Of a DNA stretch of 22,334 nt, positions 5,848 to 12,203 are shown piece after piece. The position numbers and the translations under genes are program-made. Origin of the DNA: an uncultured Candidatus Melainabacteria bacterium (GTDB lineage Bacteria > Cyanobacteriota > Vampirovibrionia > Gastranaerophilales > Gastranaerophilaceae). The stretch lies in the NCBI GenBank assembly GCA_932182025.1, contig CAKNXK010000019.1, positions 1 through 22,334 of the forward strand, in the 5' to 3' direction. Position 1 is the stretch's first letter. Each line of letters begins with the position of its first letter. A model generated the notes under the pieces. That model made no database searches. It saw only the letters and a program-made list of their open reading frames with translations, and was not told the origin of the DNA.

Positions 5848-6056
5848 TTTTCACAATCGTGATTATACAAAGGCTCATCAATATTTTTAGCTCTTGAGTT
5901 TTGTATATTGTAAATATAGTTTGATACATCATTTTTGAGTCTATCTATTGTCTCAGGATTGATTGGCATATTAAGATAATTTTCAGGTTTAAAAGTATTT
6001 TCAAAATCTTTTTTTATCTCTGAGATTATTACTTTTGGGATATTATTTTTGCTCAT
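5835..6056 (-). CDS. Unknown small phage protein
   Basis: 73 residues starting MSKNNIPKVI, behind an AGAGGTG ribosome-binding site. Mostly helical and polar, ending with HDCEKCIF, a single CxxC that may bind metal or be coincidental. The start lies 14 nt inside the end of the upstream gene. No family recognised; its place in the overlapping cluster supports it being real. Confidence 0.55.
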   Translation of the reverse strand: MSKNNIPKVIISEIKKDFENTFKPENYLNMPINPETIDRLKNDVSNYIYNIQNSRAKNIDEPLYNHDCEKCIF

Positions 6057-6447
6057 CTAACACCTCTTTTGATTTTCTAAGTTGCTTTAAATACTCAACA
6101 ACTTGAGGATATTCCTCATCTGTCATGCGGATTGACCTTGATTTTTTTAGCTCTGATTTGGGTTTAACCGGCTTGCCCTTTTTTCTGCCGGCTCCCGGTC
6201 TTGCTCCGCCTCTGCCGCTGCCCTTGTTTATATCCTCAAGATGTCTTGCTGCTGCAAGTAATTTAAAAGCATCAAACTCCGGATCAGCTTTATATTGTTT
6301 TTTATACTCATTAAAAAGCTCTTGAGGATCTTTACCCATCTGAATTGCTGTGTAAATCTCTTTCCACGCATCAACAAATTTGGGATCCCGGATGATGTTT
6401 TTTCTTTGGATCAACTCATCTATATTGTCTAAAATGTGATCTGCCAT
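6043..6447 (-). CDS. Mobile-element protein with GARPGAGRKKG motif, possible DNA-binding
   Basis: 134 residues. The N-terminal half (1-70) is helical (ELIQRKNIIRDPKFVDAWKEI...). Residues about 79-92 are the basic glycine-rich stretch GRGGARPGAGRKKGK, found in many phage and transposon proteins (terminase-small-subunit-like and ribbon-helix-helix proteins). After it, RSIRMTDEEYPQVVEYLKQLR looks like a strand followed by a helix, as in a ribbon-helix-helix DNA-binding fold. I infer a DNA-binding or packaging-related role. First gene of the minus-strand cluster, with a strong ATAGGAGATATT ribosome-binding site. A predicted small RNA is coded on the other strand upstream of it. Confidence 0.65.
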   Translation of the reverse strand: MADHILDNIDELIQRKNIIRDPKFVDAWKEIYTAIQMGKDPQELFNEYKKQYKADPEFDAFKLLAAARHLEDINKGSGRGGARPGAGRKKGKPVKPKSELKKSRSIRMTDEEYPQVVEYLKQLRKSKEVLDEQK

Positions 6448-6482
6448 AATATCTCCTATGGTAATATTTTTTAATGTAACAC

Positions 6483-6511
6483 TTGAAAAAGTTTAAAATA
6501 TAGTTTATAAT
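6483..6511 (+). promoter_or_regulatory. Strong sigma70-type promoter for a small RNA
   Basis: TTGAAA (6483-6488), exactly 17 nt spacer, TATAAT (6506-6511). It points rightward into a stretch with no ORF, ending at a terminator about 90 nt later. Confidence 0.7.
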
Positions 6512-6517
6512 AAAATC

Positions 6518-6603
6518 ACAGGGTGGCACTTTCCTAAGGTGCCGATAGCCCTATCAGAGATCTAAAGTGGTTCCTATCCTTGCGGATGGGAGCCGCTTTT
6601 TAT
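6518..6603 (+). ncRNA. Predicted ~85-nt small RNA in phage region
   Basis: Expected start about 7 nt after the promoter's TATAAT. First hairpin: GGCACTTT (6525-6532) / AAGGTGCC (6536-6543), 8 pairs including one G.U, flanked by AGGG (6520-6523) / CCCT (6549-6552). Second: a 14-bp stem 6566-6579 / 6584-6597 with loop TTGC and T-run from 6598. Three of its pairs are G.U on the + strand and would be A.C mismatches on the minus strand, so the transcript is + strand. It is antisense to the 5' region of the operon starting at 6447. No known RNA family recognised. Confidence 0.6.
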
Positions 6604-6764
6604 TATGTATAAAATCAAAAAGATTAAAATTAAAGTCAAATTGAAGTTATCCATATTGACCCCCTTTCTAGTCAGACACACGCCTGAGATCTTTAAGTGG
6701 TTTGAGACGGTGTTCCTTTTGAAATGAGCTATCTTTTACCCTGTGATTAAAATTTTCAATGTTC

Positions 6765-6784
6765 TTGTAATACATTTAATCAAA
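6765..6784. repeat. Operator-like repeat, copy 1
   Basis: TTGTAATACATTTAATCAAA, identical over 20 nt to 7565-7584 and sharing the 16-nt core with 7527-7542. It lies just past the stop of the gene at 6800-6952 and about 320 nt upstream of the 6447 operon. The rest of the 6604-6799 spacer is AT-rich and holds ACCCTGTGATT (6738-6748), the inverted match of 6514-6524 at the small RNA start. Confidence 0.5.
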
Positions 6785-6799
6785 AATAAAGCCTGGATG

Positions 6800-6952
6800 T
6801 CAAGACTCTATCTCATCCTCATAAACTTTAATCACTTTGCCGGATGATAGCTCAACTTCATACAGAGGGAACTCATAACCTACAATCTCTCCGGATTTAT
6901 AACCTCTATATCCCTCTGTTAATGTTACATTTTGTCCGATATTGTATCTCAT
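6800..6952 (-). CDS. Small phage protein, SH3/KOW-like beta barrel candidate
   Basis: 50 residues from the ATG at 6952, chosen because AAAGGAGATAATT precedes it; longer in-frame readings have no ribosome-binding site and run into the spacer. MRYNIGQNVTLTEGYRGYKSGEIVGYEFPLYEVEL... is a strand-turn-strand pattern (conserved Gly, then a VxLxSGKVIKVYEDEIE ending) like small SH3-fold barrels that bind nucleic acid or protein partners. Fold assignment is by pattern only. Second gene after the LPD29-like gene, 38 nt away. Confidence 0.65.
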   Translation of the reverse strand: MRYNIGQNVTLTEGYRGYKSGEIVGYEFPLYEVELSSGKVIKVYEDEIES

Positions 6953-6990
6953 AATTATCTCCTTTATTTTTAAAAGGGAGATTGCTCTCC

Positions 6991-7455
6991 CTATGCTGCT
7001 TGCCAAAAACCGCCAAAAAGATCGTAACCTCTAAACATTTTCCTTGCTAAGTTGTAGCGGCTCATGCTGTAATCTCTAAAAAACTCTTTTACTTTTGCAT
7101 CAGTGTCAAATTGTTTGCCGGCATCCTTTGAGTCAATCCAGTTTAAAATGTTTGTAATCATATCATCTGATGCTGAGTTTTCAACAAAAACATATTTGAC
7201 TTGAGCTGCAAGCTCACTGTTTGTGTTTGTGTACTCATAGCAATCAGTCATTCCGTCAAAGTGTCCTTCTTGATATTTTTTGCAGATTGTATTTACTTGA
7301 GCCATTACTTCAGGAGTTAAATCTGTTGTATAAACATCAACACTGTCTCCGCCTGAGTATGTTTGAGATTTTACTCTTGCCTTTACTCCGATTGCTTTTA
7401 ATTCTGCTCTGATTGCTTTTGCTGCTTTTGCTGCATCTGTTAATTCTCTTGCCAT
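6991..7455 (-). CDS. LPD29-domain-like mobile-element protein
   Basis: About 154 residues, starting at the ATG at 7455 (MARELTDAAK) because AAAGGCAG lies upstream at suitable spacing; the ATG at 7473 has none. The segment AKAIRAELKAIGVKARVKS, then SGGDSVDVYTTDLTP, then GHFDGMTDCYEYTN follows the LPD29 pattern (large polyvalent-protein-associated domain 29), found in phages and conjugative elements, often in early-expressed accessory genes. The C-terminal part (about 90-154) is helical and ends in aromatic residues (YDLFGGFWQAA). Biochemical role unknown. It has its own promoter at 7528-7500 overlapped by a repeated operator-like sequence. Confidence 0.75.
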   Translation of the reverse strand: MARELTDAAKAAKAIRAELKAIGVKARVKSQTYSGGDSVDVYTTDLTPEVMAQVNTICKKYQEGHFDGMTDCYEYTNTNSELAAQVKYVFVENSASDDMITNILNWIDSKDAGKQFDTDAKVKEFFRDYSMSRYNLARKMFRGYDLFGGFWQAA

Positions 7456-7499
7456 ATTGTGTCTGCCTTTCATTTGTTTAATTCATAACCGATATTATT

Positions 7500-7528
7500 A
7501 TTATAACTTATTTATAGATTTAATGCAA
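7500..7528 (-). promoter_or_regulatory. Promoter of the LPD29-like gene
   Basis: On the minus strand: TTGCAT (7528-7523), 17-nt spacer, TATAAT (7505-7500), with the start codon 45 nt downstream of the TATAAT. The -35 box overlaps operator-like repeat copy 2. Confidence 0.7.
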
Positions 7529-7585
7529 TACATTTAATCAAACAAAATAAAAAAGATTTACAAATTGTAATACATTTAATCAAAC
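7524..7585. repeat. Operator-like repeats, copies 2 and 3
   Basis: AATACATTTAATCAAA occurs at 7527-7542 and 7569-7584, starts 42 nt apart (about four helical turns), both in the same orientation. Copy 2 covers the -35 box of the promoter at 7500-7528. Copy 3 shares 20 nt with copy 1 at 6765. The arrangement suggests binding sites for an element-encoded repressor or activator. Confidence 0.55.
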
Positions 7586-7593
7586 ATTAAAAA

Positions 7594-7830
7594 ATATTTT
7601 TCAACTCTGATCAACTCCGGTGCATCCACAGCAGCTCTCTTTTGTCTCCTCTTGGTGGCTATACTCTAAAAGCCTTGTACAGTGCGACATTAGGGCGGCT
7701 TAGGTACTGTGCCGCCGCCTCAGAGATCGGGGGTTGATTGTCCGCCCGCCGGCATTTATTAACTCAGAGGATTTTTTTCTCTGAAAATCAATGACGGTGC
7801 GACAAGCAAAAAATTTTGATTTTAGGGGGT
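7594..7830. other. GC-rich structured island without genes
   Basis: The long spacer 7456-8251 has no convincing ORF. Within it, about 7600-7760 is much richer in G+C than its surroundings. Hairpins: GGCT (7657-7660) / AGCC (7671-7674); GGCGGC (7694-7699) / GCCGCC (7711-7716), whose loop base-pairs alternatively (ACTGT 7706-7710 with ACAGT 7679-7683); TCAGAG (7764-7769) / CTCTGA (7779-7784). It could be a phage packaging or replication site, or a structured RNA. The following 7830-8090 is A/T-rich with nothing recognisable. Confidence 0.35.
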
Positions 7831-8103
7831 TTGAGCCTTTATTCTCCCTTAAAATAATTCAACAATAAAAAATAAAGTCAAAAATCACAGAAAATCTTTT
7901 AAAAATAAGCCTTTTGAATAAAAAAATTTTATCAAAAAAAATCAACTAAAAAATTAAAGTAAAAATGTGGTAAAAATTTAAAAAATCACGCAACATTTTT
8001 GATTTTTTGATATTCGCTCAGTGCAAAGTCAATATATAAGATACTTTCAGAGGTTAATTTGTCAATAAAAATTTTGCACAAAAGTTCTAGTTTAGCATCT
8101 TTT

Positions 8104-8112
8104 GCTCCACCA
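8104..8112 (+). other. Possible phage attachment-site remnant (tRNA/tmRNA 3'-end-like)
   Basis: GCTCCACCA, a typical tmRNA or tRNA acceptor end with CCA, lies 2 nt before a strong terminator, as at the end of such a gene. No T-arm can be folded upstream, so this is not a whole tRNA. A short 3' fragment followed by the original terminator is what an integrated phage leaves at its distal end. The matching full gene would have to lie left of this window. Confidence 0.25.
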
Positions 8113-8114
8113 TT

Positions 8115-8143
8115 AAAGACAGGATAGTTTCTATCCTGTCTTT
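8115..8143. terminator. Strong bidirectional terminator
   Basis: Perfect 13-bp stem AAAGACAGGATAG (8115-8127) / CTATCCTGTCTTT (8131-8143) with loop TTT. No protein gene precedes it on +, consistent with an RNA gene end or element boundary. Confidence 0.8.
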
Positions 8144-8251
8144 TAATTTGTTAAAATGTGTAACTTTTGAAATACTTACTGTCAATTTCTATTATTAAAT
8201 AATTTTTAATATTTAAAAATTATAACATAGGCTGTTTGGCTGCGGTGATGA

Positions 8252-8437
8252 ATGGTACAAGTAAGGCAAAATCTGTTACAAGCGGAATTGTTTCTGTTTG
8301 CGTTAGCCGGTTTTGCTACTCTGTTACTACTTGGCACGCAGGCCGGATATGCAGTAGGCAGAATTATCAGTAGTAAATCTACTACAAAGATTTTAAACCC
8401 GGAAAGAATGCTTTATATACAACATACGGTCATTTGA
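8252..8437 (+). CDS. Doubtful small membrane ORF
   Basis: 61 residues with a hydrophobic stretch (LFLFALAGFATLLLLG) followed by a basic tail. The only upstream purine-rich site is GCGGTGATGA. An overlapping frame starting at ATG 8249 also stays open for about 40 codons, so coding is not clear-cut. No family recognised. The segment is less AT-rich than its surroundings and might be a decayed gene. Low confidence. Confidence 0.25.
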   Translation: MVQVRQNLLQAELFLFALAGFATLLLLGTQAGYAVGRIISSKSTTKILNPERMLYIQHTVI

Positions 8438-8537
8438 ATAATATTTTAAAAAATTAAATTGTATAAAAATTTATATATAATAGAAAATAGGTTAATGTAA
8501 ACATTTGTAAAATTTGAAATAAACTTACAACCCCCTG

Positions 8538-8580
8538 TTGACTCTGATTTTTGTTTGTTTTAAGATTGAAATGCTATAGT
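8538..8580 (+). promoter_or_regulatory. Promoter of the S10 ribosomal operon
   Basis: TTGACT (8538-8543), 17-nt spacer, TAAGAT (8561-8566). A second possible -10, extended TG-C-TATAGT (TATAGT at 8575-8580), lies just downstream. Either would drive the whole operon from rpsJ. Confidence 0.6.
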
Positions 8581-8608
8581 CGAAAGTAATAGCCGGTTGG
8601 TGGAAAAA

Positions 8609-8629
8609 GAGGCATTACGTCTCATTTTT
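8609..8629 (+). promoter_or_regulatory. Attenuator-like hairpin in the S10 leader
   Basis: GAGGC (8609-8613) / GTCTC (8619-8623), one G.U pair, loop ATTAC, then ATTTTTG. It sits between promoter and rpsJ, so it could attenuate the operon, as leader hairpins do in other S10 operons. The stem is short and the inference weak. Confidence 0.35.
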
Positions 8630-8674
8630 GACTGATTGAAATAGTAGATAATTACAAATATAAAGGAATTAAAA

Positions 8675-9001
8675 ATGACAGGTACAAAACAAGGTTCAAG
8701 ACAAAGAATTAGAGTTTGTTTAAGATCTTACGAACACAAATTGGTTGACGTATCAGCTGAAAAAATCGTAGAAACTGCAAAAAGAACAGACGCTAAAGTT
8801 GCTGGTCCAATTCCTTTACCTACAAAAAGACGTATTTATTGCGTATTACGTTCACCACACGTTGATAAAAAATCACGTGAACATTTTGAGATTAGAACTC
8901 ATAAACGTATTATCGATATTTACGAACCTACTCAACAGACTACAGAAGAATTGAGTAGATTAGACTTACCTGCTGGTGTTGATATCGAAGTTAAATTATA
9001 A
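8675..9001 (+). CDS. rpsJ: 30S ribosomal protein S10
   Basis: 108 residues. S10 is a component of the 30S head and, as NusE, part of transcription antitermination complexes. The sequence shows family hallmarks: RIRVCLRSYEHKLVD (11-25), GPIPLPTKRRIYCVLRSPHVDKKSREHFE in the middle, and the C-terminal VDIEVKL. Length is slightly above the usual 102-105, due to an N-terminal MTGTKQGS extension. The ATG at 8675 follows AAAGGAATTAAAA. First gene of the ribosomal operon, about 110 nt after the promoter. Confidence 0.97.
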   Translation: MTGTKQGSRQRIRVCLRSYEHKLVDVSAEKIVETAKRTDAKVAGPIPLPTKRRIYCVLRSPHVDKKSREHFEIRTHKRIIDIYEPTQQTTEELSRLDLPAGVDIEVKL

Positions 9002-9216
9002 TCGATAACCGGTGTGAATCCGGAAATATCAAACACCTCAAACTTTGAAAACTTAATAAGCATTATGCATATAATGTGAACTACAACGTCAGGTAAGACG
9101 TGGAGGAGAAATCCTCAAAAGGTAAAGAAAAGGCAGTAGCGCTCGCAAGACGAAAGGCATATTGGTACTAACGCCACAATAGTGTGCGTATGTATATATG
9201 TCGGAAAGGAAAAAAT
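9002..9216 (+). promoter_or_regulatory. Structured rpsJ-rplC spacer (215 nt)
   Basis: Unusually long for an operon spacer and containing no ORF. Hairpins: CATTAT (9061-9066) / ATAATG (9071-9076); ACGTC (9086-9090) / GACGT (9097-9101); and GAGGA (9103-9107) / TCCTC (9112-9116), closed by a GAAA tetraloop. A more GC-rich stretch follows to 9190. This may be a binding site for a ribosomal protein regulating rplC and downstream genes. Confidence 0.45.
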
Positions 9217-9858
9217 ATGACACTAGGTGTAATAGGAAAGAAACTTGGAATGACTCAAATCTTTGATTCAGAAGGTTTGGCAGTTCCTGTAACCGTTATT
9301 AAAGTTGATTCAACTGTTGTAACTCAAGTTAAGACTGTTGAAACTGACGGTTATAATGCTATACAAGTTGGTACAATTGCAGCTAAAGAAAAACACTTAA
9401 CAAAAGCTGAAATTGGACACTTCAAGAAAAATGGTTTAAACAACTACAGACACTTGCAAGAATTCAGAGTTGAAAATCCTGCTGATTATAAAGTTGGACA
9501 AGAAATCGACTTGGCAGCAGTTCTTGCAGAAGTTCAAAAAGTTGATGTAACAGGTACTTCAATAGGTAAAGGTTTCCAAGGTACTGTAAAAAGATGGAAC
9601 TTTGGAAGAGGACCAATGGCTCACGGTTCTAAAAACCACAGAGAACCAGGTTCAATTGGTGCAGGTACAACTCCTAGCCGTGTTATCAAAGGTAAAAGAA
9701 TGGCTGGTAACATGGGTAACGAAAGAGTTACAATTACTAAGCTTAAACTTGTAAAAGTTGATGCTGAAAACGGTTTAGTATTAGTAAAAGGTTCAGTTCC
9801 AGGCTGCGAAGGAAGATTGGTAACAATCGTTCCTACAAGAACAAAATGGAACGGTTAA
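9217..9858 (+). CDS. rplC: 50S ribosomal protein L3
   Basis: 213 residues. L3 binds 23S rRNA early in assembly and reaches toward the peptidyl transferase centre. The start is ATG 9217 (MTLGVIGKKLGMTQIF), preceded by GGAAAGGAAAAAAT; an upstream in-frame ATG at 9184 adds an atypical MRMYICRKGKN and lacks a ribosome-binding site. Signatures: GKKLGMTQIF near the start; GKGFQGTVKRWNF and GPMAHGSKNHREPGSIG in the central extension; RMAGNMGNERVTI near the end. The upstream spacer is long and structured. Confidence 0.97.
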   Translation: MTLGVIGKKLGMTQIFDSEGLAVPVTVIKVDSTVVTQVKTVETDGYNAIQVGTIAAKEKHLTKAEIGHFKKNGLNNYRHLQEFRVENPADYKVGQEIDLAAVLAEVQKVDVTGTSIGKGFQGTVKRWNFGRGPMAHGSKNHREPGSIGAGTTPSRVIKGKRMAGNMGNERVTITKLKLVKVDAENGLVLVKGSVPGCEGRLVTIVPTRTKWNG

Positions 9859-9966
9859 TCCGAAAGAAAATGGTAAAACAACCCGCTTCTGCCATATAAA
9901 GAGTACCTGAGTTAAACTTGTAAATCGGTAGTCAAGGGGTAGACGGAAAGCAAAAGGAAAAGAAAA

Positions 9967-10593
9967 ATGTCAAAACAATTATTAAATACAAATGGTGAAA
10001 AGTTAGGTGAAATTACTCTTAACGAAGCTGTATTTGGCGTTGAACCAAACCTTCACGTAATGCACTTAGCTCTTAGAAGACAATTAAACAACGCAAGACA
10101 AGGTTCTGCTTGTGCAAAAACAAGAGCAGAGGTATCTGGCGGTGGACGTAAACCTTGGAAACAAAAAGGAACCGGTAGAGCTAGAGCTGGTTCAACTCGT
10201 TCTCCATTGTTCGCTGGCGGTGGTGTAATCTTTGGACCAAAACCAAGAAGTTTTGAAATCAACATGCCGCAAAAAGCTAGAAAATTAGCTCTTAAATCAG
10301 CTCTAAGCGCAAGAGAAGAACAATTAGTTGTTGTAAAAGACTTCTCAGCAATTACTGAACCTAAAACAAAATTAATGGCTGGTATTATCAAGTCATTAAA
10401 CTTGAACGGTAAAATTCTTGTTATCGCTGATACATTAGCTGAAGAAAATAAAAACTTAAGTTTAGCAGCAGGTAATATTCCATCAGTAAAATTATTATTA
10501 CCTTCAAACTTAAACGTAAAAGACTTACTTGAAGCAGATTTCGTTGTAATGACTGAAAAAGCTGTTAATGATATTACAGAAAGGTTGCAATAA
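9967..10593 (+). CDS. rplD: 50S ribosomal protein L4
   Basis: 208 residues. L4 lines part of the exit tunnel; in enteric bacteria it also represses the S10 operon. The sequence shows the tunnel loop KPWKQKGTGRARAGSTRSP (about 62-80) and GGGVIFGPKPRSF directly after it, both diagnostic. The ATG at 9967 follows AAAAGGAAAAGAAAA. The 108-nt spacer from rplC has no ORF. Whether the L4 feedback known from E. coli exists here is unknown; the hairpin at 8609 would be a possible target. Its stop codon shares one base with the rplW start. Confidence 0.97.
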   Translation: MSKQLLNTNGEKLGEITLNEAVFGVEPNLHVMHLALRRQLNNARQGSACAKTRAEVSGGGRKPWKQKGTGRARAGSTRSPLFAGGGVIFGPKPRSFEINMPQKARKLALKSALSAREEQLVVVKDFSAITEPKTKLMAGIIKSLNLNGKILVIADTLAEENKNLSLAAGNIPSVKLLLPSNLNVKDLLEADFVVMTEKAVNDITERLQ

Positions 10594-10901
10594 TGAGTAA
10601 AGATAGAACAAACATAGAAAAATTATACGATGTTATTAAAAGACCAATCGTAACTGAAAAATCAATGATGGCAACAACTTTGGGTCAATACACTTTTGAA
10701 GTTAACATGAATGCTACAAAAGTTGAAATCGCTCAAGCTGTAGAATTGGCGTTCCCAGGCAGAAAAGTTAAGAAAGTTAGAACAGTTTATATGCCATCAC
10801 ATGAAAAAAGAATGGGTTACAAATTCGGTAGAACAGATTCTTCTAAGAAAGCAATCGTAACTATTGAAGGTGATCCAATTGAAGAATTGACTGCTATTTA
10901 G
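10593..10901 (+). CDS. rplW: 50S ribosomal protein L23
   Basis: 102 residues, normal for L23, which sits at the tunnel exit and docks trigger factor and SRP. The sequence shows VIKRPIVTEKSMM (14-26) and the YTFEVN...ATKVEIAQAVELAFPGRKVKKVRT block. The ATG overlaps the rplD stop by one base (TAATG), indicating coupled translation. The end of the gene lies in a hairpin that includes the stop codon. Confidence 0.96.
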   Translation: MSKDRTNIEKLYDVIKRPIVTEKSMMATTLGQYTFEVNMNATKVEIAQAVELAFPGRKVKKVRTVYMPSHEKRMGYKFGRTDSSKKAIVTIEGDPIEELTAI

Positions 10902-10940
10902 TCAATTAGTACTAGCCAAAACTTTCTGAAAAAGAAGGTT
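10885..10940 (+). promoter_or_regulatory. Two hairpins at the rplW-rplB junction
   Basis: AATTGACT (10885-10892) / AGTCAATT (10900-10907) encloses the rplW stop; AACTTTCT (10920-10927) / AGAAGGTT (10933-10940), with one G.U, follows. No T-run, so not terminators; possibly RNA processing or regulatory structures. Confidence 0.4.
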
Positions 10941-10971
10941 CAAAGAAAAGATAATTATAGGAGAAAATAAA

Positions 10972-11799
10972 ATGGCAATTCGTAAAATTAATCCGACATC
11001 TCCGGGACAAAGAGGTATGACAAAGAGTGATTATCAAGAAATCACTACTTCAACTCCTGAAAAATCTTTATTGAAGAAATTAAACAAGACTTCTGGTAGA
11101 AACAATACCGGTAGAATTACTTGTAGACATAAAGGCGGCGGTGTAAAACAATCTTACCGTATCGTTGACTTCAAAAGAGAAAAATTTGGTGTTCCAGCAA
11201 CAGTAAAAACTATTGAATATGATCCAAACAGAAATGTTAGAATTTCATTAGTATTCTATGCGGATGGTGAAAAGAGATATATCTTAACTCCGGAAGGACT
11301 TAATGTTGGCGATGTAATCGTTAGTGGTCCGGAAGCACCTATCCAAACTGGTAATGCTTTACCATTAGAATTAATTCCACTTGGTACAATTGTACACAAC
11401 CTTGAATTAATTCCTGGCAGAGGCGGTAAAATGGTTCGTTCAGCTGGTAACTTTGCACAAGTTATGGCAAAAGAAGGAAACTATGTAACAGTTAAATTAC
11501 CTTCAGGTGAAATGAGAATGGTTAGAAAAGAGTGTATGGCTACAATCGGTACTCTTGGTAACTCAGAATTCAAAAACTTGAAAATCGGTAAAGCTGGTAG
11601 AAAAAGATACATGGGCGTTAGACCTACAGTACGTGGTGTAACAATGAACCCTTGTGATCACCCTCACGGTGGTGGTGAAGGTAAAACCGGTCCTGGCGGA
11701 CACCCTAAAACACCTTGGGGTAAACCTGCTCTTGGTTACAAGACTAGAAAGAAAAATAAAGCGTCTGATAAGTTAATCGTAAGACGTCGTAAAAAATAA
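10972..11799 (+). CDS. rplB: 50S ribosomal protein L2
   Basis: 275 residues, the usual length. L2 is needed for subunit association and peptidyl transfer. The sequence shows GRNNTGRITCRHKGGG near residue 43 and the highly conserved C-terminal MNPCDHPHGGGEGKTGPG, containing the functionally important His. The ATG follows TAGGAGAAAATAAA. A 90-nt spacer with a large hairpin separates it from rpsS. Confidence 0.98.
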   Translation: MAIRKINPTSPGQRGMTKSDYQEITTSTPEKSLLKKLNKTSGRNNTGRITCRHKGGGVKQSYRIVDFKREKFGVPATVKTIEYDPNRNVRISLVFYADGEKRYILTPEGLNVGDVIVSGPEAPIQTGNALPLELIPLGTIVHNLELIPGRGGKMVRSAGNFAQVMAKEGNYVTVKLPSGEMRMVRKECMATIGTLGNSEFKNLKIGKAGRKRYMGVRPTVRGVTMNPCDHPHGGGEGKTGPGGHPKTPWGKPALGYKTRKKNKASDKLIVRRRKK

Positions 11800-11802
11800 G
11801 AA

Positions 11803-11844
11803 TTTTGTTAGCAGGGGCAAGTTCCTTGCCCCGAACTAGCAAAA
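11803..11844 (+). promoter_or_regulatory. Large two-tier hairpin between rplB and rpsS
   Basis: Inner stem GGGGCAAG (11814-11821) / CTTGCCCC (11825-11832), loop TTC. Outer stem TTTTGTTAG (11803-11811) / CTAGCAAAA (11836-11844) with one G.U pair. It is followed by A-rich sequence, not a T-run, so read-through is expected. It stands out as GC-rich in an AT-rich spacer. It could be a partial terminator, processing site or leader for rpsS. Confidence 0.6.
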
Positions 11845-11889
11845 AATAAATTTACAAACATTATTATAAATAATACAAAGGAGAAATTA

Positions 11890-12168
11890 ATGGCACGTTC
11901 ATTAAAAAAGGGCCCATACGTAGAAGAAGCTCTTCAAAAGAAAATTAACAAGATGAATGAAAATTCAGAACATAAAGTTGTTAAGACTTGGTCAAGAGCA
12001 TCCATGATTATTCCTGATATGCTTGGACATACCATTGCTGTACACAACGGCAAAACTCACGTTCCAGTATATGTAACAGAACAAATGATTGGACACAAAT
12101 TGGGTGAATTCGCACCGACCAGAATGTACAAAGGTCATGCTGCGGATAAAACAGCAAAAAGAAAATAA
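11890..12168 (+). CDS. rpsS: 30S ribosomal protein S19
   Basis: 92 residues, typical for S19 of the 30S head. The sequence shows MARSLKKGPYVEEAL at the N-terminus, KTWSRASMIIPDMLGHTIAVHNGK in the middle and GHKLGEFAPTR near the end, all diagnostic. The ATG follows AAAGGAGAAATTA. Followed 35 nt later by rplV. Confidence 0.97.
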   Translation: MARSLKKGPYVEEALQKKINKMNENSEHKVVKTWSRASMIIPDMLGHTIAVHNGKTHVPVYVTEQMIGHKLGEFAPTRMYKGHAADKTAKRK

Positions 12169-12203
12169 TTGATTAAGAATTAATTAAAAAAAGGAAAATA
12201 AAA

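Noticed and set aside
6448..6700. Minus-strand riboswitch in the leader of the 6447 operon
   Set aside because: The main stem loses three pairs (G.U becomes A.C) when read on the minus strand, and a strong + promoter feeds it; no known riboswitch core seen.
7740..8112. Complete tmRNA or tRNA ending at GCTCCACCA
   Set aside because: No T-arm can form before the acceptor end, no matching 5' acceptor strand and no tag-peptide frame found.
9184..9216. Upstream start for L3
   Set aside because: Adds atypical residues and has no ribosome-binding site; ATG 9217 has one and fits the family.
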